A DNA stretch of 5,654 bases from Rhodospirillaceae bacterium (GTDB taxonomy: Bacteria > Pseudomonadota > Alphaproteobacteria > UBA9219). The notes below the pieces were generated by a model. It made no database searches and was not told the origin of the DNA. It was given only the letters and a program-made list of their open reading frames with translations. The translations under genes and the position numbers were made by a program. The stretch spans positions 1 to 5,654 of the forward strand of contig DOBW01000119.1 of the NCBI GenBank assembly GCA_003504035.1, given 5' to 3'. Positions 1 to 5,654 of this stretch are shown here, piece by piece; positions within the stretch are counted from its first letter, which is position 1, and every line of letters starts with the position of its first letter.

Positions 1-1
1 G

Positions 2-730
2 CCCCATTCCTTTTGGTCCTCACTCCGAAGCATTCCCGACCTCATTATTGTTGCAGATGCAGGTTTCGCACTTTTACTCGGATTTCTCTTTGGCTATGAG
101 CGCTCTTATCGAGGACGTGCTGCAGGTATGCGAACCTACGGCATTGTGTGCATGGTCGCAGCAGCTTTAACCAGCTCTTCGGTTCATTTTAGCTACACAA
201 TGCTCGAAGAAGTAACAAAGAACGGCATATTCATTGATCCTACGCGCACCATTCAAGGCATCGTTACTGGCATCGGTTTTCTAGGCGCCGGCATCATCAT
301 GAAGGACGGAATCAAAATAAGCGGACTGACGACATCGGCTTCTATCTGGGCTTCGGCCGCCATCGGAATTTTGGTAGGTCTTGGTTATTACTTCAGCGCT
401 TTTGCCGTAACTCTTTTGGCCGAGCTTTTTATCCTACTCGGTGCCCACTTCGATTCTTTGTTGCCGGCACGGCGCCCTATTCATGTGTCGCTCCAATTTC
501 AAAAAAGCGTTCGGCCAAATGCTGAAATGGTGCGAGCGCTCGCACGCACCAATGGATATGAGGTTTCAAGAAACTCAATCGCCGTTAGCTCAAAGGAAGG
601 GCAAATAAAATGGTCTTTTGTCGCTGCTGCGATCAATCGCCGCAAACACATTGCCATTACAGATCTCGCCGATGCACTCGCCAACATCGAGGGGCTTGAA
701 AATTTTCATCTTTCACGAACACGGAATTAG
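2..730 (+). CDS. MgtC/SapB-family membrane protein (5' partial)
   Basis: This is an integral inner-membrane protein of the MgtC/SapB family, whose members are linked to magnesium-limitation adaptation, intracellular survival and modulation of the F-type ATP synthase; the role here is not determined. The reading frame is open from the first codon of the window and has no ATG, GTG or TTG before the ATG at 128. That ATG lies inside the conserved domain: the family's first helix and its GFLFGYERSYRGRAAGMRT-like signature are encoded at about 80-136, so 128 is not the true start, which lies upstream of the window. The second signature, GIGFLGAG, is at 269-292, followed by GLTTSASIWASAAIGILVG, so the hydrophobic domain of several helices is intact. 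From about 470 onward the protein is soluble and resembles the C-terminal ACT-like domain of longer MgtC proteins. The visible 242 residues are close to the full family length, so little is missing. Its stop is 6 bp from the stop of the opposing hemerythrin gene. Confidence 0.9.
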   Translation, partial: PHSFWSSLRSIPDLIIVADAGFALLLGFLFGYERSYRGRAAGMRTYGIVCMVAAALTSSSVHFSYTMLEEVTKNGIFIDPTRTIQGIVTGIGFLGAGIIMKDGIKISGLTTSASIWASAAIGILVGLGYYFSAFAVTLLAELFILLGAHFDSLLPARRPIHVSLQFQKSVRPNAEMVRALARTNGYEVSRNSIAVSSKEGQIKWSFVAAAINRRKHIAITDLADALANIEGLENFHLSRTRN

Positions 731-736
731 AGTCTA

Positions 737-1156
737 TTAAATAGGATCATCTTGCAAATTGTTTTTGGTCAGCCATCGACCAAGTGGCTTATCAATTTTT
801 GAAATGTGCTCACAAAGCCACGTTTGCAAAAACGCAAGGCGTTCCTGAGCCATTCCAACCTGCCCCGCCGCTAAATTCTTGCGAAAAGCTTCAATCTGAT
901 TGATCAAACGATCATGTTCAATTTTGTGATGAATAAAAGAAGGATAGGCCGTGCGGCGCATCAACGTTTCTTCATGAAGGAAGTGTGCTCTTGTATGATC
1001 AATAAGATCAACGAGCACTGAGACAATTTGTTTTTGATTATCTAAATCCTGACTGACTGTATAAAGTTTTTGAACAAGATCAAACAAACGCTTGTGATCT
1101 GTATCCAAAAGATTTGATCCCACAGAAAATTTTTCACTCCATTTGAGAAAAGACAT
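737..1156 (-). CDS. Bacteriohemerythrin, single domain
   Basis: This 139-residue cytoplasmic protein is a four-helix-bundle hemerythrin that binds oxygen reversibly at a non-haem di-iron centre. All seven expected ligands are present: H21 (in DTDH), H58 and E62 (HFLHE), H77 and H81 (HKIEH), and H117 and D122 (HISKID). The N-terminal W6 and the VGSNLLDTDHKRLF segment also match the family, and the length is normal for a stand-alone bacteriohemerythrin. The ATG start is supported by a strong Shine-Dalgarno AAGGAGG (complement of 1166-1172), 9 nt upstream. Known roles of such proteins include oxygen storage or delivery, oxygen sensing and protection from oxidative stress. The gene is head to head with a chemoreceptor that has no sensor domain, so oxygen- or redox-linked signalling is a reasonable inference. 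No signal peptide or membrane segment is visible. Confidence 0.95.
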   Translation of the reverse strand: MSFLKWSEKFSVGSNLLDTDHKRLFDLVQKLYTVSQDLDNQKQIVSVLVDLIDHTRAHFLHEETLMRRTAYPSFIHHKIEHDRLINQIEAFRKNLAAGQVGMAQERLAFLQTWLCEHISKIDKPLGRWLTKNNLQDDPI

Positions 1157-1293
1157 CGCAAAGAGCCTCCTTTTTTAGACTTCCAAAAAATCTAGGGGCA
1201 TCTGACTTAAAGGCGCGTTAATGGCCATGAACACAAGCGTAACTGCTGTTTTTTGCCCTTTCATTAGATAATTATTAAGCCTTACACGGCCAT
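1157..1293. promoter_or_regulatory. Divergent control region, hemerythrin / chemoreceptor
   Basis: These 137 bp separate the two divergent starts and must hold the promoters of both genes unless transcription comes from further away. Visible elements are the hemerythrin Shine-Dalgarno (1166-1172, minus strand), an imperfect palindrome GTTAATGGCCATGAAC (1217-1232), and an AT-rich block around 1264-1278 that includes GATAAT (1267-1272), a fair -10 for the plus strand. I see no convincing -35 box 16-18 bp upstream of it, no FNR-type TTGAT-N4-ATCAA box, and no clear sigma-28 flagellar promoter. The region is assigned by position, not by a confirmed promoter. Confidence 0.4.
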
Positions 1294-2253
1294 ATGGAAG
1301 AGTCTTTTTCTTGTCAGGTTTTGGCTATGTCTTCGCCTTCTCTTCAACGTCATTTTCTTTTTTCCTTTTTACTCGGTGCCGTGCTTCCATCGGTTGCATG
1401 GACCTTCATTCCCTTTAAACCTCTTTTTCTTTTTTCTGGTGCTTGTCTTTTTCTAGCGCTTGGAATGATAAGTTCACGCCTTTTCGCAAACAGAAACAAA
1501 GCTGACCTGCATGAAGGCACAGACATTCTTCATGAAGAAAGTGAAGAGAAAAAACCAGAAGACCTCAATCTTAAAACAAAAGCAAAGCTTCTTATCTCTC
1601 TTACCGAAGACCATCAGGAAAAGGCAGCAGATTCCACAAGCGCAGCGGCAAAGGCTACTGAAAACGCCGCCATCATTTCCAGCGCTATTGAGGAAATGAA
1701 TGCCGCTATTTCAAGCATTGGACATCAAGCCAATGAAGCCTCACGCATGGGAACGGATGCCGTTGGAAAAGCTAAAACGGCAGACACTTCCGTTATTACC
1801 CTTTCAGAAAAAAGTGATGAGATTCTTTCAATTGTTGCACTCATTCAAACGATAGCCAAGCACACCAATTTGCTTGCGCTTAACGCCACCATCGAAGCCG
1901 CACGCGCAGGCGAACACGGCAAAGGCTTTGGCGTTGTTGCTAGTGAAGTCAAAGCACTGGCACACCAAACAGCAGAAGCCACAACACAAATTGAAACTCA
2001 AATCAACGACGTGCGAAAGGCCTCACAAGAGGTAACGAGCAACATGAAGGGAATTGAAACCGCTATTGGAAAAATTGATAAAACAATTCAAACCATCAAA
2101 ACATCACTGCAAGAAGAAACACAAGCTGTCCAAGAAATTTCAAAAAGCGCGCAAGAAACAACAGTCGCGACAAATGCTGTAACAGACGGTATTTCACACA
2201 TGCTTGTGACAACTGAAGAAATACGCCGCGCCGTCATCTCCCTCGACGAGTAA
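1294..2253 (+). CDS. Short methyl-accepting chemotaxis protein without a sensor domain
   Basis: This 319-residue chemoreceptor would couple to CheA/CheW through its cytoplasmic coiled-coil hairpin and modulate flagellar or other chemosensory output. The hairpin tip is unmistakable: [18 protein letters not shown] at residues 190-207, then [19 protein letters not shown] (208-226). Each cytoplasmic arm runs for roughly 120 residues. The N-terminus has two hydrophobic helices (about 20-38 and 44-61) joined by a very short loop, IPFKP, so there is no periplasmic ligand domain. I also see no HAMP, PAS or haem-binding domain; residues 62-105 are charged and variable. No C-terminal CheR/CheB-docking pentapeptide (NWETF type) is visible; the protein ends in SLDE. 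The start is uncertain: ATG 1294 has little Shine-Dalgarno upstream, while the in-frame ATG at 1327 (residue 12) has AGG 8 nt upstream and keeps both helices. The divergent hemerythrin gene is a plausible source of the signal this receptor reads (inference). Confidence 0.93.
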   Translation: MEESFSCQVLAMSSPSLQRHFLFSFLLGAVLPSVAWTFIPFKPLFLFSGACLFLALGMISSRLFANRNKADLHEGTDILHEESEEKKPEDLNLKTKAKLLISLTEDHQEKAADSTSAAAKATENAAIISSAIEEMNAAISSIGHQANEASRMGTDAVGKAKTADTSVITLSEKSDEILSIVALIQTIAKHTNLLALNATIEAARAGEHGKGFGVVASEVKALAHQTAEATTQIETQINDVRKASQEVTSNMKGIETAIGKIDKTIQTIKTSLQEETQAVQEISKSAQETTVATNAVTDGISHMLVTTEEIRRAVISLDE

Positions 2254-2344
2254 GTTAAAGCAAATGCACTAATGAGGATACGCAGCCTTTTCTACGAAGG
2301 CGTAGCAAAATAACGATGTGTGGGGATGAAATGGGAAGACTATA
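2254..2344. other. Convergent intergenic spacer with small hairpins
   Basis: The 91 bp between the stops of the chemoreceptor and comM hold two mutually exclusive small stems: GCCTT/AAGGC (2285-2289 with 2297-2301) and CTACG/CGTAG with a four-base loop (2292-2305). Neither is followed by a T run on either strand, so I do not call a Rho-independent terminator. The position suits termination from both sides, but the signal is weak. Confidence 0.25.
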
Positions 2345-3877
2345 TTATTTTGTGAAAGAAATGCGGCGATAGCTCAAAGCCTCAGCAATATGAACTCGGG
2401 CTATGCCATCGCTCCCGTCCATATCCGCCAACGTACGCGCTACACGTAAAACACGATGATAGCCCCGCGCTGTTAGCTTCATTTGCTCTGCTGCTTGCAT
2501 AAGAAGAGCATGTCCTGCTTGATCGGGTGTCGCAATTTTTTCAAGCAACGCACCATCGGCCTGTGCGTTTGTCCGAGGCCTTTTTGATCCATCTTTTTCT
2601 TCTTCCCCATAGCGTTCCTGTTGCACAGCGCGGGCTGCTGCAATTCTTTTCGCCACAACAGCTGAATCCTCACGTGGTGGTGGCAGAGAAAGATCCGCAG
2701 GCGTTACAGCCGGAACGTCAACATGACAATCAATACGATCAAAAAGCGGTCCTGAAATGCGTGATTGATAATCAAGCGCACATTTTGGCGCACGACCACA
2801 ACACAGTTCAGGATCGGCCAGATGTCCACAACGACAAGGATTCATCGCTGCTATTAATTGCACTTGCGCCGGATAGGTCACATGATGATTGGCACGCGCA
2901 ATAACCGCACGTCCTGTCTCAAGCGGCTGACGTAAAGATTCCAGTGTCGCACGTTGAAACTCGGGCAGCTCATCAAGAAAAAGAACACCGTGATGCGCCA
3001 GAGAAATTTCTCCGGGCCGTGCACGTACACCGCCTCCAATCAAAGCAGGCAAGGTTGCCGAATGATGCGGATCACGAAAAGGCCGCCGCCTCAATAATTT
3101 TCCGCCCTCTAAAAGCCCCGCCAAAGAATGAACCATAGAAACTTCCAAAGCCTCATCCGGTGCAAGCGGTGGCAAAAGATCAGGAAGCCGTGAGGCCAGC
3201 ATGCTCTTTCCTGAGCCCGGAGGACCGATCATAAGCAGATTATGGCCACCCGCAGCCGCCACTTCCAATGCGCGTTTTGCTGTTTCTTGCCCCTTAATGT
3301 CCTTTAAATCGAGCGTTGTGGCAGGGCCGTGTGCTTGAATCCGCGCCTCAGGACACGGGATAACCTGTAACCCCTTGAAATGATTGATAATTGAAAGAAG
3401 CGTAGGCGCGGCTAAAACCTCAAGTCCCTCGCCAGCCCAAACAGCTTCACCGCCATTCATCTGCGGACAGATAAGGCCCTTTTCTTCAGCCCCCGCGCCC
3501 ATGGCGGCTGGCAAAATACCCGCTACAGAAGCCAACGCCCCATCAAGTCCCAGCTCCCCTAAAGCGACAAAACGTGACAGCTCTTCCCTTGGCAAAACAT
3601 CCATCGCGGCAAGTGTTGCAAGGGCTATTGGTAAATCGTAATGACTCCCTTCCTTCACAACATCGGCAGGGGCAAGATTGACCGTGATGCGCTTGGCAGG
3701 CAACGCAAGCCCCAGCGCATGAAGCGCACCGCGCACACGTTCACGACTTTCGGCAACAGCTTTGTCCGGCAGCCCAACAATGTTGAAAACAACCACACCA
3801 GAGGTAAGCTGGACCTGAACATCAATGGGCAAAACGGAGGTGCCCTCAAAAGCAACCGTGCCAACACGCGCGAGCAA
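2345..3877 (-). CDS. comM: ComM/YifB-family AAA+ DNA helicase (Mg-chelatase-like)
   Basis: ComM is a hexameric AAA+ helicase that drives branch migration during natural transformation, extending integration of incoming single-stranded DNA; the family is common even in bacteria not known to be competent. The 510 residues match the usual family length (about 500). The N-terminal domain (about 1-170) has the diagnostic VGLPD (34-38), ESRERVR (43-49) and KRITVNLAPAD (62-72). The Mg-chelatase-like ATPase core has Walker A GPPGSGKS (218-225), RDPHHSAT (268-275), Walker B VLFLDE (298-303) and the sensor-region NPC (346-348). Cysteines C348, C350, C359/C360 and C366 fit the family's putative metal-binding cluster. 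SRISGPLFDRID (372-383) and the C-terminal ARGYHRVLRVART (470-482) complete the family pattern. The start is TTG: it gives the conserved MLARV N-terminus, it has a Shine-Dalgarno at good distance, and the frame is closed by a stop a few codons upstream. The gene appears intact and monocistronic. Confidence 0.96.
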   Translation of the reverse strand: MLARVGTVAFEGTSVLPIDVQVQLTSGVVVFNIVGLPDKAVAESRERVRGALHALGLALPAKRITVNLAPADVVKEGSHYDLPIALATLAAMDVLPREELSRFVALGELGLDGALASVAGILPAAMGAGAEEKGLICPQMNGGEAVWAGEGLEVLAAPTLLSIINHFKGLQVIPCPEARIQAHGPATTLDLKDIKGQETAKRALEVAAAGGHNLLMIGPPGSGKSMLASRLPDLLPPLAPDEALEVSMVHSLAGLLEGGKLLRRRPFRDPHHSATLPALIGGGVRARPGEISLAHHGVLFLDELPEFQRATLESLRQPLETGRAVIARANHHVTYPAQVQLIAAMNPCRCGHLADPELCCGRAPKCALDYQSRISGPLFDRIDCHVDVPAVTPADLSLPPPREDSAVVAKRIAAARAVQQERYGEEEKDGSKRPRTNAQADGALLEKIATPDQAGHALLMQAAEQMKLTARGYHRVLRVARTLADMDGSDGIARVHIAEALSYRRISFTK

Positions 3878-3885
3878 AGATAAAA

Positions 3886-3891
3886 CCCTTC
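3886..3891 (-). promoter_or_regulatory. Shine-Dalgarno that fixes the TTG start of comM
   Basis: Read on the minus strand the sequence is GAAGGG, 8 nt before the TTG at 3877-3875. An in-frame TGA overlaps this site, so no start further upstream is possible. Site, spacing and the conserved MLARV N-terminus agree on the TTG. Confidence 0.75.
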
Positions 3892-3910
3892 AAAAAAGAA
3901 TGTAGCCTTA

Positions 3911-3939
3911 CGCATAAGAAGCCTTTGCACATTAGTCAA
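3911..3939 (-). promoter_or_regulatory. Possible sigma-70-type promoter of comM
   Basis: On the minus strand TTGACT (3939-3934) and TATGCG (3916-3911) are separated by exactly 17 bp. The -35 is good (5 of 6 consensus bases); the -10 is poor (only TAT matches). Transcription would begin near 3904 and give a leader of about 27 nt containing the comM Shine-Dalgarno. This is a pattern match only. Confidence 0.35.
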
Positions 3940-4034
3940 ATTTTCATAGTCTCAAAGATAAAAAATGGGTAGAGATGCTTGAAACTCATGGACTATAAGC
4001 CTACCTTGCCTCATCCCTTTCATTCGACTGGTTT

Positions 4035-4044
4035 CGTCATGACG
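4035..4044. repeat. Perfect 10-bp palindrome upstream of icmB
   Basis: CGTCATGACG is a perfect inverted repeat 60 bp before the icmB start, in the divergent comM/icmB control region. Its TGACG half-sites could be an operator for a dimeric regulator, but a palindrome of this length can occur by chance and there is no second copy in the window's control regions. Confidence 0.3.
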
Positions 4045-4110
4045 TTTTGTCCATCGCCATCCTCGCAAGCCTCCCTCTGTAGAAGCACAGAAGGGATATA
4101 TTCATGCTAA
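4039..4110 (+). CDS. Possible 23-codon leader ORF overlapping the icmB start
   Basis: An ATG at 4039 opens a frame of 23 codons ending with TAA at 4108-4110, which overlaps the first 7 nt of icmB in another frame. The predicted peptide is rich in serine and cysteine and resembles nothing I recognise. There is no good Shine-Dalgarno before its ATG, which argues against efficient translation. If translated, ribosomes would pass through the hairpin that covers the icmB ribosome binding site and stop beside the icmB start, the arrangement expected for translational coupling. It is more likely than not a chance frame. Confidence 0.2.
   Translation: MTFCPSPSSQASLCRSTEGIYSC
4072..4096 (+). promoter_or_regulatory. 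Hairpin enclosing the icmB Shine-Dalgarno
   Basis: TCCCTCTGT (4072-4080) can pair with ACAGAAGGGA (4087-4096), giving nine base pairs with one bulged A (4092) and a six-base loop AGAAGC. The icmB Shine-Dalgarno AAGGG (4091-4095), 8 nt before the ATG, lies entirely in the 3' arm. Folding would hide it from the ribosome. The pairing is visible directly; regulation by temperature, translation of the short upstream frame or a trans-acting RNA is inference. Confidence 0.45.
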
Positions 4111-5654
4111 ATCTTTTAGACGAGATTCTTGGATCCATCCTTCTTGCCGCAAAGCAGCCTATTGAATCTTTTATTCAACTTGAAACAGCCGATGATGACA
4201 CAACGCTTTTAGCTGCAGATGGATCTCTTGTTTCTTTTGTCCGCATTCACGGGTCACGACAAATTATTGGTGACGAAGAATATCGCTGGCTCATCGATCA
4301 AGCCACCACAAAAATGGGATCGCGTTTTGATCGGCCAGGCTATGCCCTGCAAGTTTATTTTATGCGTGATCCTTCTATGGCAGGAATGGATCTTCAGCGC
4401 GTTATGCGCTCCAACCATCAGGCCGCGCAAGCACTTGACTTAAATCTGGGCGATCTTCTCGAAGAACGCTCACGTCACTTAACGCGCTTTCTCGCACATG
4501 AAGAAATTTACTTTGTCCTTTGGACACGCCCCAGAGCCGCCAGCAAAAGCGAACTGGACGAAGCACGCAAAGCCCTGCGTGACAAAAAATGGGCCAAAGC
4601 GTCCCATGCTCAAGACCCAACACAAGCCTTGGAGCCTTTGCGCACACGCCACAAAAGTTATGTTTCAACCGTTGTCTCGGCGCTTCAAGAAATCTCTATT
4701 AAAAACACGCTTGAAGATGTTCATAGTGCGCTCGCCTCTGTGCGCGGCAGCATTTACCCTCTCTTGAGTAACGATAAGTGGCGCGCTAATGTTCCTGGTG
4801 ATCCGCTTCTGCCACGCGTATCGACAGAAGAAAAAGATGCCTCAGATATCCTTTGGCCACCTCTGCGTCAACAAATCTGCACAGGTGACGCTAAAACCGT
4901 GTCCCCTACGCTTGTGCAAATTGGTGACCTTCTTTCGAGCGGCGTAGATTTAACCCTTTCCCCTGCCGACCCAACGCCTTTCCCTCAACTTCTGGCGCGC
5001 CTCATTGATGGTGATGTTCCTTTCCACATATCCTTTCTGATCGAAAGTGGAGGTGTGGACGGCTCGGGTTTTCGCTCCTTTGCAGCGGCTATGTTGGCCT
5101 TCACAAACGAGGTCAACCGACAAATTCGTGAATCTTTGCGCGCCCTTCAAGAGCTGGCGCAAAGCGACCCTGTCGTGCGTTTTCGCATGTCCCTGTCAAC
5201 CTATGGCCCTGCGCGCGATCGCAAACTTGTTGAATCGCGGCAAGCCACTCTCATTCAAGCCATTGAGGCATGGGGTTATTGTCAAGCCTCCGCTTCCGGC
5301 GGCGATCCGCTTGAGGCTGTTTTGTCTTCCTCTCTCGGTATCTCCTGTGCATCAACGGCACCCGCCGCCATTGCTCCTTTCAGAGAAATTATGAAGCTGT
5401 TACCGTGGCAACGCGCCTCTTCTCCCTTCCCCGAAGGCTCTGTCACTTTCCGTACAGCCGATGGCCGTATCTGGCCCTATCAAATGGGCAGCTCGCTCAC
5501 CACAACATGGTTTGATTTAATCTTCGCCCAACCGGGTGCCGGTAAATCTGTTTTGATGAATGCGCTTAATCTTGGCACAGTTCTATCTGCTGGCAATGCG
5601 CGGCTTCCCTATATTGCTATTTTGGATATCGGCCCCTCTTCTTCAGGCTTGATT
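4104..5654 (+). CDS. icmB: IcmB/DotO-like type IVB secretion ATPase (3' partial)
   Basis: IcmB (DotO) is the VirB4-class ATPase of Dot/Icm type IVB secretion systems and of IncI-type conjugation (TraU). It sits at the cytoplasmic base of the secretion channel, where it oligomerises and recruits the DotB ATPase. The frame is open from ATG 4104 to the last base: 517 residues, about half of the roughly 1000 expected. Residues 1-430 form the N-terminal region, which precedes the nucleotide-binding domain. Family-typical sequence then follows: PWQR (434-437), SVTFRTADGRIWPYQ (446-460), TTTWFDLIFAQPGAGKSV (466-483) with the Walker A lysine at 481, and LDIGPSSSGLI (507-517) at the edge. The first Walker A glycine is replaced by alanine, which I believe is common in this family. 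Walker B lies outside the window. An in-frame stop at 4080-4082 and the Shine-Dalgarno AAGGG 8 nt upstream support the start. Whether further dot/icm genes follow cannot be seen. Confidence 0.88.
   Translation, partial: MLNLLDEILGSILLAAKQPIESFIQLETADDDTTLLAADGSLVSFVRIHGSRQIIGDEEYRWLIDQATTKMGSRFDRPGYALQVYFMRDPSMAGMDLQRVMRSNHQAAQALDLNLGDLLEERSRHLTRFLAHEEIYFVLWTRPRAASKSELDEARKALRDKKWAKASHAQDPTQALEPLRTRHKSYVSTVVSALQEISIKNTLEDVHSALASVRGSIYPLLSNDKWRANVPGDPLLPRVSTEEKDASDILWPPLRQQICTGDAKTVSPTLVQIGDLLSSGVDLTLSPADPTPFPQLLARLIDGDVPFHISFLIESGGVDGSGFRSFAAAMLAFTNEVNRQIRESLRALQELAQSDPVVRFRMSLSTYGPARDRKLVESRQATLIQAIEAWGYCQASASGGDPLEAVLSSSLGISCASTAPAAIAPFREIMKLLPWQRASSPFPEGSVTFRTADGRIWPYQMGSSLTTTWFDLIFAQPGAGKSVLMNALNLGTVLSAGNARLPYIAILDIGPSSSGLI

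Noticed and set aside
128..730. Taking ATG 128 as the start of the MgtC-family gene
   Set aside because: The frame is open upstream and encodes the conserved first helix and the GYERSYRGRAAG signature; starting at 128 would remove part of the domain.
765..783. TTGGTC/GACCAA hairpin as a terminator for the MgtC-family gene
   Set aside because: The stem is only six pairs, lies within the hemerythrin coding region and is not followed directly by a T run; it is weak as a Rho-independent terminator.
894..912. TTGATCAA-like sequence in the hemerythrin gene as an FNR box
   Set aside because: The half-sites have no 4-bp spacer and the sequence is coding, so it does not fit an FNR operator.
1221..1271. 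A 16-codon frame in the hemerythrin/chemoreceptor spacer
   Set aside because: It has no Shine-Dalgarno, is very short and has no recognisable content.
2527..3883. Several open frames on the plus strand opposite comM (2527-2904, 2944-3138, 3384-3641, 3641-3883)
   Set aside because: They mirror the codon structure of the well-supported comM gene, have low-complexity or basic compositions, and show no family resemblance; they are shadow frames.
3979..3999. TTGAAA (3979-3984) and TATAAG (3994-3999) as an icmB promoter
   Set aside because: The spacer is only 9 bp, far below the 16-18 bp needed; neither box has a good partner at the right distance.
4219..5394. Open frames overlapping icmB in other frames and on the minus strand (4219-4443, 4402-4668, 4498-4767, 4950-5162, 5047-5394)
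   Set aside because: The icmB frame is continuous from 4104 to 5654 and carries family motifs, so these overlapping frames are chance.

Overview
The window looks like chromosomal DNA of a Gram-negative proteobacterium. The evidence is a YifB/ComM helicase, a two-helix membrane chemoreceptor, a bacteriohemerythrin and an IcmB/DotO-type ATPase of a type IVB secretion system. An alphaproteobacterium is my best guess from the overall flavour of the proteins, but nothing here proves it. All five genes read cleanly without frameshifts. Base composition and codon use look uniform by eye, and I see no insertion sequence, tRNA, rRNA, CRISPR array or attachment site.

Layout. (1) 2-730, plus strand: the C-terminal part of an MgtC/SapB-family membrane protein whose start lies before the window. 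(2) 737-1156, minus strand: a complete single-domain bacteriohemerythrin with all seven di-iron ligands, tail to tail with the MgtC gene (6 bp between stops). (3) 1157-1293: a short divergent control region. (4) 1294-2253, plus strand: a short methyl-accepting chemotaxis protein with two membrane helices and no recognisable sensor domain. (5) 2345-3877, minus strand: ComM/YifB, starting at TTG. (6) 3878-4103: a second divergent control region. (7) 4104 to the window end, plus strand: the N-terminal 517 residues of an IcmB/DotO homologue, cut by the window edge just after its Walker A motif.

How the genes may fit together. The bacteriohemerythrin and the chemoreceptor are head to head. The receptor has no sensor of its own, and hemerythrin domains are known as built-in oxygen sensors of receptors such as DcrH, so the pair could be a split oxygen- or redox-sensing chemotaxis unit (inference). 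ComM acts on incoming DNA in natural transformation. IcmB/DotO powers a Dot/Icm-like effector or conjugation machine. Their adjacency may be chance, as comM is a widespread housekeeping-type gene.

The most notable non-coding signal is a hairpin at 4072-4096 whose 3' arm contains the whole Shine-Dalgarno sequence of icmB. A 23-codon reading frame runs through that hairpin and ends 7 nt inside icmB. Together these suggest, but do not prove, translational control of the secretion ATPase.
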